A stretch of 64,000 nucleotides of DNA, from NCBI RefSeq assembly GCF_014529935.1, contig NZ_JACVFC010000007.1, forward strand, positions 1 to 64,000. Direction: 5' to 3'. Origin of the DNA: Chitinophaga qingshengii. Lineage in GTDB: Bacteria > Bacteroidota > Bacteroidia > Chitinophagales > Chitinophagaceae. The translations under genes were made by a program, and so were the position numbers. Below are positions 55,866 through 63,846 of this stretch, piece after piece (position 1 is the stretch's first letter; each line of letters begins with the position of its first letter). The notes under the pieces were generated by a model. The model was not told the DNA's origin, ran no database searches, and saw only the letters and a list, made by a program, of their open reading frames with translations.

Positions 55866-56783
55866 ATGAAAAAAGACAATAATATACCCCAAAAATTCAA
55901 TTCCATTTCGGAGTTTCATAAGCTATTGGGCTTCCCCAAACCATTACACCCTTTAGTAAGTTTGGTGAATTACACAGATATAAAAATACCTTATAGCGAA
56001 CTTCCCAAAACATTACTACTGAATTTTTATAAAGTTTCTTACATGGAAAGCACTCCGGAGAAAATAAAATACGGGCAGAATTATTATGATTTTGACGAAG
56101 GTGGTTTGTCTTTTGTTTCACCTAATCAAATTATATCATGTGCGGAAATTGAGGAAAGCTATTCCGGTTTTACTTTGCTTATACATGCCGACTTTATTCG
56201 CAACTATCCGCTTGCAACTAAGATTAAAAATTACGGGTTCTTTTCTTATTCAGCAAATGAGGCTTTATTTGTTTCCGATAAAGAAAAGCAAGTTATCTTC
56301 TCGGTTTTTGATAACATAAGAGAGGAACTGAATACCGATATTGACGATTTTAGTCAGGATGTAGTTGTTTCTTTTATCGAAGTTTTACTCAATTACAGTA
56401 ACCGGTTTTACAAACGTCAATTCATTACAAGGAAAGCTGCCAATAATGATTTGGTTGTGCGAATGGAGCAGGTGTTGAATGAGCATTTTGAACAAGAAGA
56501 TGCGTTACAGGATAAACTTCTTACTGTTGAGCGTTTGGCAGGCAAGTTAAATGTTTCACCTCGTTATCTGAGTGATATGTTACGCTCTCATACTGGTCAG
56601 AATGCACAACAGCATATTCACGACAAATTAATTGAGAAAGCGAAAGAGTATTTAACATCAACAAATTTATCTGTTTCTGAAATTGCATATCAACTGGGGT
56701 TTGAACACTCGCAATCGTTCAATAAATTATTTAAGAAGAAAACGAATAAGACACCGATAGCATTTAAACAGTCGTTTAATTAA
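55866..56783 (+). CDS. AraC-family transcriptional regulator
   Basis: A 305-aa regulator. The N-terminal about 190 residues form a variable sensor domain, and the C-terminal 100 contain two helix-turn-helix units: LTVERLAGKLNVSPRYLSDM (about 222-241) and the second with LSVSEIAYQLGFEHSQSFNK, followed by the family-typical FKKKTNKTPIAF. It lies 89 bases after the NTF2-like gene, same strand and same AT-rich composition, and probably controls the NmrA/NTF2 pair. The palindrome at 54292-54304 is a possible target. The ligand is unknown. Confidence 0.9.
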   Translation: MKKDNNIPQKFNSISEFHKLLGFPKPLHPLVSLVNYTDIKIPYSELPKTLLLNFYKVSYMESTPEKIKYGQNYYDFDEGGLSFVSPNQIISCAEIEESYSGFTLLIHADFIRNYPLATKIKNYGFFSYSANEALFVSDKEKQVIFSVFDNIREELNTDIDDFSQDVVVSFIEVLLNYSNRFYKRQFITRKAANNDLVVRMEQVLNEHFEQEDALQDKLLTVERLAGKLNVSPRYLSDMLRSHTGQNAQQHIHDKLIEKAKEYLTSTNLSVSEIAYQLGFEHSQSFNKLFKKKTNKTPIAFKQSFN

Positions 56784-56824
56784 CATCACCGGTTATGGGT
56801 TATATCGAAAGATGAAGGTTTTGA

Positions 56825-56959
56825 ATGAGATACTATAGAAGAAAATGTTACTATCTGAGGGTGGCTTTCATCGCCTTCATTTCTTGTCATAAATCCGTTA
56901 TCCTTAATTCAGTTCCACAACATGTAATAAAAGAAGATGTTTCTTCTTTTAAACGGTAA
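56825..56959 (+). CDS. Possible 44-aa lipoprotein-like small ORF
   Basis: ATG 56825 to TAA 56959 encodes 44 residues: a basic start (MRYYRRKCYYLR), a short hydrophobic stretch (VAFIAFIS) and a Cys at 21 in lipobox-like position (FISC), then about 23 polar residues. This fits a tiny lipoprotein or an eroded fragment of one. No ribosome-binding signal or homologue is known to me, so a chance frame in this AT-rich intergenic stretch is quite possible. Confidence 0.2.
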   Translation: MRYYRRKCYYLRVAFIAFISCHKSVILNSVPQHVIKEDVSSFKR

Positions 56960-56977
56960 TTACAGCACGCGCTAACT

Positions 56978-57661
56978 TTAAATAACCGCGCTGCATTTAG
57001 CCGCAAATTGCTCAAACTTCCGGTCTTTATTTCGCATGACCGGTCCGTGGCCGAAGCCGATGATGGCAGGGTTCAGTTTTGCCAACTTCCGGAGCGATTT
57101 GATGTTGCGTTGCTGATCCGAAGTGAATATGCTTGGCGGGAGGTGCAGACCGGTTGCTGTTGTGAGCAAGTTCATATTTGTTGCTACATCTCCCATTATC
57201 AGTACACCATCCCGCTCACGGAATAAAGAAATATGACCTGCCGAATGTCCGGGCGTTTCTATTACCCGAAAGTTTCCGATCCAATCGTTTTCAACGATTG
57301 TCCGTTCGACTTTATGTCCCTGACCTGCCCAGTACTTTTGTTGAAGCTTTGCTACCCAATGTTGCGGCGTTGGATAGTCGTTCGTTACCATACCCGTTTC
57401 GGTCCTGAAAACTTCTTCGGGATGACAGACCAGGGGGATCGCGAACTCAGCGCATATCTGATCGCTACAGCCCTGGTGGTCTGCATGCGCATGTGTCAGT
57501 ATATGTTGATAAACGGGGATTTTCTGAAGAGCTTTCTTTACAGTGGTATACGAACGCCGTATTCCGGAGTCTACCAATACACCTTCGATGATATAGCAGT
57601 TGATACTGTTTCGTGGCATCAATGAAATCTGGAACACTTCGGGGGCAATTTGATGTAGCAT
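56978..57661 (-). CDS. MBL-fold metallo-hydrolase
   Basis: A metallo-beta-lactamase-fold hydrolase of about 227 aa from the chosen start ATG 57661 (MLHQIAPEVFQI). The frame is open to an ATG at 57706, which would add 15 residues unlike the family. Metal-site motifs are HAHADH, PGHSAGH, the Asp in IMGDVAT and the final His in FGHGP, so the dinuclear site is complete. This is the broad glyoxalase-II or lactonase-like group; the substrate cannot be told. It lies 50 bases downstream of the Crp/Fnr gene on the same strand and is probably co-transcribed with it. It is unrelated in architecture to the diiron hydroxylase of the NRPS operon. Confidence 0.9.
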   Translation of the reverse strand: MLHQIAPEVFQISLMPRNSINCYIIEGVLVDSGIRRSYTTVKKALQKIPVYQHILTHAHADHQGCSDQICAEFAIPLVCHPEEVFRTETGMVTNDYPTPQHWVAKLQQKYWAGQGHKVERTIVENDWIGNFRVIETPGHSAGHISLFRERDGVLIMGDVATNMNLLTTATGLHLPPSIFTSDQQRNIKSLRKLAKLNPAIIGFGHGPVMRNKDRKFEQFAAKCSAVI

Positions 57662-57711
57662 TTTTGGTACAAATCTACATCGCTGATCAGGACTGCATAA
57701 GGACATTTGTC

Positions 57712-58299
57712 CTATAATAAGCCGGATTTGTGTATTTGCCCCTTTGCCCTCGTCAGCGATCGCTGCGTGATGCCCAGGTAGGATGCCAGGTCCTGCGTAG
57801 CTATGCGCTGAACGAGCATCGGTTCGCTGGACAGAACATGACGGTATTTATCTGCAGCCGACCTGTTATTGTAATTCAGCAGATAACGTTCCTTTTGGTT
57901 ATATTCCTGCTCCATCACCGATTTTATAACTCCGTTCCAGGCAGTCACCTGGCCGAGCAGATACTGATAGTCCGGGTAACTTATTCTATAGATTACACTA
58001 TCTTCTATAGCCCTGATACTCCTTCTGGATTTTTCCTGCGCCACAAAATCCGGAAACGAGGTGACAAATTCATTTTCAAACTTAAAGCAGGTTATATTTT
58101 CCTTCCCTTCTTTGTCGATAGCATATGCCTTTACAGCGCCGCTGGCGATAAATCCAATATGACGGCAGTATTCATCCTCACGAATAAAAAAATCACCCTT
58201 TTTTAAGCGGATCGGTTTGAAGAACTGCGCGGAAAAGTTGATTTCTTCGGCTGATAGTCCTCCGGTTGAGGATAGGTAATTTTCAAATACGTCAGTCAT
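57712..58299 (-). CDS. Crp/Fnr-family transcriptional regulator
   Basis: A 195-aa regulator with an N-terminal cyclic-nucleotide-binding-like beta-roll (about 25-115: KKGDFFIREDEYCRHIGFI, SGAVKAYAIDKEGKENI) and a C-terminal winged helix whose recognition region is TQDLASYLGITQRSLTRAKG (about 169-188). No cysteine cluster for an Fe-S centre is visible. It precedes the MBL hydrolase gene on the minus strand and likely regulates that pair. A candidate -7 element TAGATTTG lies about 80 bases upstream on the minus strand (58380-58387), without a clear TTG partner. Confidence 0.9.
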   Translation of the reverse strand: MTDVFENYLSSTGGLSAEEINFSAQFFKPIRLKKGDFFIREDEYCRHIGFIASGAVKAYAIDKEGKENITCFKFENEFVTSFPDFVAQEKSRRSIRAIEDSVIYRISYPDYQYLLGQVTAWNGVIKSVMEQEYNQKERYLLNYNNRSAADKYRHVLSSEPMLVQRIATQDLASYLGITQRSLTRAKGQIHKSGLL

Positions 58300-58352
58300 T
58301 TCGCAATCTTTTCATCCTTTTATTTTCTTCTTAACCGTCTATGGATCACAGA

Positions 58353-58385
58353 CCAAATCCAGCGTCCAAATCCAGCGTCCAAATC
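58353..58385. repeat. Short tandem repeat, 13-bp unit, about 2.5 copies
   Basis: The unit CCAAATCCAGCGT occurs twice exactly (58353-58365, 58366-58378), followed by a partial third copy CCAAATCT. The third copy runs into CAAATCTA, which on the minus strand reads TAGATTTG and resembles a Bacteroidota -7 element for the Crp/Fnr gene. No coding function is seen between 58300 and 58500. Confidence 0.6.
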
Positions 58386-58500
58386 TAAGAATTATTGTAC
58401 ATTCTAAACTGATAATTATTTATTGTATATTCAAAAAAGGGTTGCAGATGCAGCCTTTTTAGTGTACTTTATTTGCCCGTGAATATCAAAGGAAATTGAA

Positions 58501-58537
58501 GCCGCCTGAATCGTAGGATGCAGGCGGCTTTTTTTTT
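58501..58537 (+). terminator. Intrinsic terminator without an upstream + strand gene
   Basis: An 8-bp G+C-rich stem (GCCGCCTG at 58501-58508, CAGGCGGC at 58521-58528) with a 12-base loop is followed by nine T on the + strand. The nearest annotated genes on both sides are on the minus strand. It may also end the DoxX transcript on the minus strand, where only a weak T-rich stretch follows. Otherwise it would end an unrecognised + strand RNA starting between 58300 and 58500. Confidence 0.7.
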
Positions 58538-58558
58538 GTATTTTTTCGATATGCCGGG

Positions 58559-58921
58559 TCAGGTATACCGTAGTACCATCACTCCCAGTGATACCAGCAG
58601 CAGGAATATATTAAGAGCCATGGAGGCGTATTCGCCGCGTTTGTAGTGTATGGGAGCAGCCATCATCATTATCAATGTAAAACCCAGGGCGGAAAAGGAA
58701 GTCAGCAGTGGCAGTATACCAATGGCCACCGGAACGATAACACCAATCGCGCCCAATATCTCCATAATGCCAATAAGCCGGATAACCGGATAGGATAAGC
58801 TGGCTACCCCCGTTTGGCCTATCTGTACCAGTTTGTCTCTTTTTTGGGTGGATTTCATCATGCCGGAATAGCCAAAAACGGCGGCCAATAAGCCTTGTGC
58901 GATCCATAAAAGCGTGTTCAT
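58559..58921 (-). CDS. DoxX-family membrane protein
   Basis: A 120-aa integral membrane protein with four hydrophobic segments (about 4-22, 44-64, 68-88, 98-116). The first is followed by the family-typical FGYSGMMKS region, and a short polar loop has IHYKRGE. DoxX-like proteins are small inner-membrane proteins linked to quinone or redox stress functions; the substrate is unknown. It lies 60 bases downstream of a Crp/Fnr gene on the same strand and is probably co-transcribed with it. Confidence 0.85.
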   Translation of the reverse strand: MNTLLWIAQGLLAAVFGYSGMMKSTQKRDKLVQIGQTGVASLSYPVIRLIGIMEILGAIGVIVPVAIGILPLLTSFSALGFTLIMMMAAPIHYKRGEYASMALNIFLLLVSLGVMVLRYT

Positions 58922-58981
58922 AACCTTATAGTTTTATACCACAAAGTTTGGCACAGCACAGCTTTTTTCTCTTGACATTTA

Positions 58982-59578
58982 TCAAAAAGTATAATCCGCC
59001 CGGATACGGCTCAGTGTTTCCGGTGTAATGCCCAGGTAGGAAGCCACCATCCCCAGTGGCACCCGCTGTACGATGGAGGGCATTTGTTCCATCAGTTTCC
59101 GGTAGCGCTCCCGGGCGGTGGCAAAGTGAAGATCGTCAAAGCGTTGTTGCAATTGTACCAGTCCGTAGCTTACCAACAATCGCCCGAAACGCTCTATTTC
59201 ATGGTTTTCATCATATAATCTTTGCAAATCGTCATGACCAATGGTCCATAATACCGTTGGTTCCAGCAGCTCTATACTGCGTATATCCGGCATGCCGGTA
59301 ATAAAACTGACAATAGACGTGGCGAAGGTTTTCTCTACACTGATCCAGTCGGTAACATCCTTTCCATCTTTTGTATAATAGGTCCGGGTAAGCCCTTTTT
59401 CTATAAAATATACATGCCGGCATACTGATCCTGCTTCCAGCAGATGATGGCCCTTTGGAAAGGATACCTTTTTAAGAACGCCTGCCATCGCCAACTTGCT
59501 ATCGGCAGAAAGCGTGATGAATGTTTTTATCACATCAAAAAAATCATTCAGGTGCGGATCGTAAATCGGAGCCTGCAT
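58982..59578 (-). CDS. Crp/Fnr-family transcriptional regulator
   Basis: A 198-aa regulator with a cyclic-nucleotide-binding-like domain (about 35-125: KGHHLLEAGSVCRHVYFIEK, GLTRTYYTKDGKDVTDW) and a C-terminal helix-turn-helix with VPLGMVASYLGITPETLSRI (about 172-191). It is the second regulator of this family within 1.3 kb, also upstream of a minus-strand effector gene (DoxX here). It is divergent from the lipoprotein gene starting at 59679; the 100-base gap is AT-rich and I see no convincing -33/-7 pair in it. Confidence 0.9.
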   Translation of the reverse strand: MQAPIYDPHLNDFFDVIKTFITLSADSKLAMAGVLKKVSFPKGHHLLEAGSVCRHVYFIEKGLTRTYYTKDGKDVTDWISVEKTFATSIVSFITGMPDIRSIELLEPTVLWTIGHDDLQRLYDENHEIERFGRLLVSYGLVQLQQRFDDLHFATARERYRKLMEQMPSIVQRVPLGMVASYLGITPETLSRIRADYTF

Positions 59579-59678
59579 AGCTGTAAATTAAATAACGCAT
59601 TAAAAATAGTATAAATATTTTTTTATATGTAAATTCACCCCTCAGAATACTAGCAACACGAGAGACAACCACTATCCT

Positions 59679-60728
59679 ATGCCTACAAAAATACGCCTGC
59701 TGCTCATCACTTTGGCAGCCGCCACCTTCGTTTCCTGCAAAGCTACTACCGAGCTGGTTTACATTAACGTATGGAAGCCTGCGCCGGTAACCATACCGGC
59801 CCATGTGAAATCTGCCGGTGTAGTGAACAGGACCACCATTACCGCACAAAACAAAGCGATAGACGTCGTGGACAAGATATTGAGCCTGGAAGGAGCGCAA
59901 CTGGACAAAGAAGGGGCGCAGAGTAGTGTAAGCGGACTGGCAGACGAACTACGGAAGAACAACCGTTTCAGCGAGGTAAAAGCGCTGGGTGAGCTGGACT
60001 TGACCACCAATGCTCCGGGACTTTTTTCCGCGCCGCTTTCCTGGGAAACCGTAGATAAAATATGCCGGGAATATCAGGTGGACGCCCTTTTCTCCCTGGA
60101 GCTTTTTGACACCGATTCGAAGATCAGTTATGCGGCTATTCCGGTTTCTTTGAAAACACCACTGGGTAATGTACCTGGTATAGAGCATAGGGCCAGCATG
60201 CTGACCAGTGTAAAAACCGGCTGGCGGATCTATGATCCTGCCGGCAGGAATATTGTGGATGAATTTCCTCTTAACAGGGATCTTACGTTTTCCGGCAGAG
60301 GTATTAACCCGGTCGCAGCTGCCGCTGCGCTGATCAACCGTAAAGAGGCGGTAAAGGCAGTGGGCTTACAGGCAGGACAGTATTATGCGACGCGACTTAT
60401 TCCTTATCGTACAAGGGTAACCAGGGATTACTATGTGAAAGGCACTGATAATTTCAGGACGGCCCGGCGTAAAGCACAAACCGGCAACTGGGACGGCGCG
60501 GCGGTGCTATGGAAAAAAGAAACCGCAAACCCTAACCGCACGGTAGCCGGCAGGGCGTGCTATAATATGGCTATCATCTGTGAGATCAACGGGGAGCTTG
60601 ATCTGGCGATTGAATGGGTGCAGAAAGCTTACGAGGAATATAATAACCGGCTTGCGCTGAAGTATATCCGGTTGCTGAAGAACCGGCAGGCCGGCAATGA
60701 AGTGCTGAAACAGCAGGAGGTAGAGTAA
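59679..60728 (+). CDS. DUF6340-like lipoprotein
   Basis: A 349-aa predicted lipoprotein. The signal peptide KIRLLLITLAAATFVSC places the lipid-modified Cys at residue 20. The mature part starts with a stretch (VYINVWKPAPVTIPAHVKSA) that I recognise from Bacteroidota proteins annotated DUF6340, with a strand GVVNRTTI as in TolB- or CsgG-like stress-sensing lipoproteins. The C-terminal 100 residues (RRKAQTGNWDGAAVLWKKE and a repeat around ACYNMAIICEINGELDLAIE) look like two TPR-type helical hairpins. It is likely anchored in the outer membrane facing the periplasm. The function is unknown, and it appears to be a single-gene transcript. Confidence 0.8.
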   Translation: MPTKIRLLLITLAAATFVSCKATTELVYINVWKPAPVTIPAHVKSAGVVNRTTITAQNKAIDVVDKILSLEGAQLDKEGAQSSVSGLADELRKNNRFSEVKALGELDLTTNAPGLFSAPLSWETVDKICREYQVDALFSLELFDTDSKISYAAIPVSLKTPLGNVPGIEHRASMLTSVKTGWRIYDPAGRNIVDEFPLNRDLTFSGRGINPVAAAAALINRKEAVKAVGLQAGQYYATRLIPYRTRVTRDYYVKGTDNFRTARRKAQTGNWDGAAVLWKKETANPNRTVAGRACYNMAIICEINGELDLAIEWVQKAYEEYNNRLALKYIRLLKNRQAGNEVLKQQEVE

Positions 60729-61254
60729 ACATTTATGAATAATTCCTGCCACTTATCAGTTGAAAACTGCCAGTTAGGCAAATAATGGCTTTGCTTGCAG
60801 GAGGCGATTATTTTTTTACTATTTTTAATCCTGATAAAGAGAACGCACTACTTATGTCCTAATGATCAGTATTGTGAAAATTTTTTATTATTCAATGATG
60901 CAAAAGTTTGTAGCAGCCAACCCCGCTGGTACCCCAAAACGTAAATTGATAAAATGAAAATCATGCCATGAGTGCATTGGCCGTAGCCCCATATGTGCAG
61001 TACATTGAAGCGTAATCTCCGCCTGTGCGGTTTACCCAATTGTAATTAAAATATAGCCCCAGCTATTACGGGGTGCCGGTTTGCAGCCTTCGATCGGTTA
61101 TGCGCTGTCATTGACAGAATACCAAAGAATATTTTCTGTGGTGGAGAGATAGTGTGTAAACTATCTACCGGTTCTCTATGCCTGTATGGGAATATCATTA
61201 CGTCATACATATACCTGTCTATCAACTTCAATCATTTATAAAAACCAATTTAGC
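60729..61254. other. Intergenic region, no gene recognised
   Basis: This 526-base gap is AT-rich. It contains short dyads such as CTGTCATTGACAG (near 61110) and AGATAGT/ACTATCT (61147-61153 and 61160-61166), none followed by a T run. A frame upstream of the collagen-like gene is open from 61186, but its first 23 codons do not look coding. I see no tRNA, promoter of consensus form or small gene that I would defend. Confidence 0.5.
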
Positions 61255-62208
61255 ATGAAACGGTTATCACATGTAACGATGTTTTTTTTCTGTATGTTCC
61301 TGGTATCGGCAGGCTGTAAAAAAGGTGATCAGGGACCTGCCGGCCCGCAGGGAGAAAAAGGCGCAACGGGACAACAAGGTGTACAAGGCCCCGCCGGTAG
61401 CAGGATTTATAGCGGGAATGGGGCAGCAGCAACCACGCTTGGGACTAATGGTGATTTTTATCTGGATCTTTCCAGTTCCGATTTTTATGGCCCGAAGACA
61501 GCCAACGGCTGGGGAACACCGATTAAACTGATGGGTGCTACAGGAGCAACCGGAGCTACAGGCGCCACTGGAGCCACCGGTGCTACAGGTGCTACCGGCG
61601 CTACCGGCGCAGCGGGTAGCCAGATACTCAGCGGTACCGGCGCACCTGCCGCTACTGTAGGAAACGACGGTGATTACTATTTGGATAAATCCAGTTATAA
61701 TTTATACGGACCTAAAACAGCAGGAGCATGGGGTGCTGCCTTATCATTGCAAGGCCCGCAAGGTCCGCAGGGGCCTGTAGGTCCGCAAGGTCCGGCAGGC
61801 ACGGCCAATGTGATTTATTCTACCTGGAAATATGCGACTAACTTCAGTGATACAACAGTAGATAACTCCTCTGTGAAGGCAGGGTATGTATCAGCGCCCG
61901 GTATTACTGCCAATATTCTCAATTCGGGAACAGTGATAGTCTATTTTACCTATGGCAGCGGAACTTTCGTGCTGCCCTATACCGGCAATGCCGGTGGTAA
62001 AGTCAGTACCATATCATTTATACCAATGTTAAACAAAATACTGGTGACACGCTTTACGCATGATAACTCTAACAGCATCAACCTGAGTACGGTGTTGCAG
62101 TACCGTTATATCATTATTCCCGGAGGGGTAGCCGGCGGCAGACAGGCTGATCATCCTGATTACAGTGATTATATTGCTGTGTGCAGATATTATCATATCC
62201 CGGAATAA
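61255..62208 (+). CDS. Collagen-like lipoprotein
   Basis: A 317-aa predicted surface or periplasmic lipoprotein. The start 61255 is chosen because MKRLSHVTMFFFCMFLVSAGC is a lipoprotein signal with the Cys at 21. The mature part has three Gly-X-Y tracts: a mixed one (GDQGPAGPQGEKGATG), eight perfect GAT triplets and a GPQ/GPV tract. Between them lies a globular unit of about 45 residues present twice: SGNGAAATTLGTNGDFYLDL with FYGPKTANGWG, and SGTGAPAATVGNDGDYYLDK with LYGPKTAGAWG. The last 120 residues form a beta-rich domain I do not recognise. It may assemble as a trimer through the Gly-X-Y tracts. Collagen-like lipoproteins are known in Bacteroidota but mostly without assigned roles. Confidence 0.85.
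   Translation: MKRLSHVTMFFFCMFLVSAGCKKGDQGPAGPQGEKGATGQQGVQGPAGSRIYSGNGAAATTLGTNGDFYLDLSSSDFYGPKTANGWGTPIKLMGATGATGATGATGATGATGATGATGAAGSQILSGTGAPAATVGNDGDYYLDKSSYNLYGPKTAGAWGAALSLQGPQGPQGPVGPQGPAGTANVIYSTWKYATNFSDTTVDNSSVKAGYVSAPGITANILNSGTVIVYFTYGSGTFVLPYTGNAGGKVSTISFIPMLNKILVTRFTHDNSNSINLSTVLQYRYIIIPGGVAGGRQADHPDYSDYIAVCRYYHIPE
61534..61614 (+). repeat. 9-bp coding repeat (GAT)8-GAA
   Basis: Nine consecutive 9-base units of the form GGN GCN ACN encode eight Gly-Ala-Thr triplets and a last Gly-Ala-Ala in the collagen-like lipoprotein. Third-codon positions vary among units, so the repeat is old or under amino-acid selection rather than a recent slippage product. Copy number may still differ between strains. 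Confidence 0.85.
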
Positions 62209-62318
62209 CCGGAAATATGGTGACGTTATCGAAACCGCTGCCAGGTGAAATTTGTTTAATGAACGATAATTATCCTTAAATTACAGGCCGTTTTTTTAAA
62301 TCATACCGGAAAAAATAT

Positions 62319-62717
62319 ATGAAGATAATTGATAAACTCGCCTGGATAGAAATTGAAAATAAGTCGATATTATCCACCAGGTCTCTCGGAAAACAGAGGT
62401 ACTATATTCCGGGAGGGAAAAGAGAAGAAGGTGAAAATGATGAGCAGGCACTCTGCCGCGAAATATGGGAAGAGCTGAGTGTTGAACTGGATGTCCCCAC
62501 ACTGAAATTTGTAGGAACATTTGAAGCGCAGGCGGACAGTCACCCTGATGGGGTGTTGGTGAAAATGACCTGCTACATGGCAAACTACAAAGGCACGTTA
62601 AAAGAGTGCTCGGAAATAGAAGATTTCAGGTGGTTGAAGTATGCCGATAAAGACAAGATATCTGAAGTGGATAAATTGATTTTTGATTTTCTAAAAGAAC
62701 AGGATTTGATTGACTAA
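62319..62717 (+). CDS. Nudix hydrolase
   Basis: A 132-aa single-domain Nudix protein. The box is at about residues 32-54: G-G-K-R-E-E-G-E, then REIWEELSVEL, which fits Gx5Ex7REUxEExGU except that the last Gly is Ser. The metal-binding Glu residues are all present, so it should hydrolyse a nucleoside diphosphate-linked compound; the substrate is not predictable. It is a stand-alone gene converging on the NmrA-like gene, with a shared hairpin terminator between them. Confidence 0.9.
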   Translation: MKIIDKLAWIEIENKSILSTRSLGKQRYYIPGGKREEGENDEQALCREIWEELSVELDVPTLKFVGTFEAQADSHPDGVLVKMTCYMANYKGTLKECSEIEDFRWLKYADKDKISEVDKLIFDFLKEQDLID

Positions 62718-62727
62718 TAAAAGCGAA

Positions 62728-62772
62728 ACTGTGTCAATGGCTGATCATTTTTCAGCCATTGACACAGTCTTT
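62728..62772. terminator. Bidirectional hairpin terminator
   Basis: A perfect 17-bp stem (62728-62744 with 62752-62768) and a 7-base loop TCATTTT lie between the convergent Nudix and NmrA-like genes. CTTTT follows on the + strand, and A-rich sequence on the other side (GCGAAA) gives a weaker T tract on the minus strand. It should end both transcripts. Confidence 0.75.
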
Positions 62773-62786
62773 TAAACATCAAACAC

Positions 62787-63749
62787 TCAATACAAGCGCT
62801 TTTGCCCTTCCCATCCTGTACTGCGCAGGAATTGTTCCCAGTTAAGGCTCCCGGGGTTGATTTTTCTGCTCCAGGCTAAGTCCCGGTCTCCCCTGAAATA
62901 TCCATATTCTACTGCATACTCCACCATGCCGGTGAGTTCCTGTACTAACAGTTCATTTGAACCGAATGCCGGAAAATGATACAGCAGCTCTTCCCGTGAA
63001 TAGGCTGAACTATACACAGCCTTCTTGCCGGTGACGCTGATAAATGTATCCACCATTTCCTGCGGGGAGATAATATCGCCGATGACAGGCAGGGACTGGC
63101 CTGCGTACTGGTCCGGGTGGGAAAGAATCTCCAGAACGGCCGGTCCGGTAGCAGTAAGCGGGTCCACAAACGGAGCGCGGAAGTCTTTAGGTAAATAGAT
63201 AGGAAATACCAGGGTATCCTCCTTTAAGACCGGCGTGTAAAATTCCATCAGGTTCGTATAAAAGAAAGCCATGTAGATAAATGAGCTTTTAACGGGCAGG
63301 GTACGGATATAGGCTTCAACGTTAGCCTTGTCCGTAAAATGCGGGGCTGATTTTTTACCTGCTGTCCGTTGATCGACATTTTCCAGGCTGCTGAAGATGA
63401 TATAGGGTACCTGCGCTTCCACGGCTGCATCCGCCAGCTGTTTACCTAATTCAAACTCGTGGGTGGCTGGTGGCGCAATGTTAGGCGTCATCAGGAACGC
63501 GGCATCAGCGCCCCGGAATGCCTGCACAAACGCTTCTTTGTACCCCAGGTCAAGGGGAATACTTACCAGTTCCGCACCCTGCTGAGAGAGGGACTGCGCT
63601 TCCGGCGAATCAATACGGCGGGTAATACCCCGTACCCGGTATTTACCGGAAGCTAAAAGGGTACGGGCCGCACTGAGTCCCTGTTTACCCAAAATTCCCA
63701 CAATGGTCACCAGTGGTTTATCTATTGTTGAATGGTTCGTCATGTTCAT
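62787..63749 (-). CDS. NmrA/HSCARG-like NAD(P)-binding protein
   Basis: A 320-aa atypical SDR. The dinucleotide-binding loop is IVGILGKQGLSAARTL (about 16-31), one Gly pattern away from the common GATGxxG; an Arg-rich strand end (RGITRRID) suggests NADP(H). Further features are DAAFLMTPNI and YIIFSSLENV in the central sheet, and a C-terminal region typical of NmrA/HSCARG proteins, which sense NADPH/NADP balance or reduce quinones. The start ATG at 63749 is followed by another at 63743. It is divergent from an HxlR-type regulator, a common arrangement in which the regulator controls the oxidoreductase gene. Confidence 0.88.
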   Translation of the reverse strand: MNMTNHSTIDKPLVTIVGILGKQGLSAARTLLASGKYRVRGITRRIDSPEAQSLSQQGAELVSIPLDLGYKEAFVQAFRGADAAFLMTPNIAPPATHEFELGKQLADAAVEAQVPYIIFSSLENVDQRTAGKKSAPHFTDKANVEAYIRTLPVKSSFIYMAFFYTNLMEFYTPVLKEDTLVFPIYLPKDFRAPFVDPLTATGPAVLEILSHPDQYAGQSLPVIGDIISPQEMVDTFISVTGKKAVYSSAYSREELLYHFPAFGSNELLVQELTGMVEYAVEYGYFRGDRDLAWSRKINPGSLNWEQFLRSTGWEGQKRLY

Positions 63750-63771
63750 GAATTTTTATACTATAAAGATT

Positions 63772-63806
63772 ATAGTTGCAAAACTATTTTTAGTAGGGTA
63801 CATTTG
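63772..63806 (+). promoter_or_regulatory. Bacteroidota-type promoter and overlapping palindrome for hxlR-like gene
   Basis: TTG at 63776-63778 and TACATTTG at 63799-63806 are separated by 20 bases and match the Bacteroidota -33/-7 pattern (TTG, TAnnTTTG), about 40 bases before the HxlR-type start codon. Overlapping the -33 box is the palindrome ATAGTT-GCAA-AACTAT (63772-63787), a candidate operator for autoregulation or for control of both divergent genes. Confidence 0.6.
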
Positions 63807-63846
63807 CAATAACTATCAAAACAGATAGGTACCAAAAATCGATTAC

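Noticed and set aside
57662..57706. Longer start of the MBL hydrolase
   Set aside because: The added 15 residues do not resemble the family, and ATG 57661 directly precedes the first beta strand.
61534..61614. CRISPR-like or satellite repeat
   Set aside because: The repeat unit is 9 bases, in frame and without spacers; it encodes Gly-Ala-Thr triplets of a collagen-like protein.
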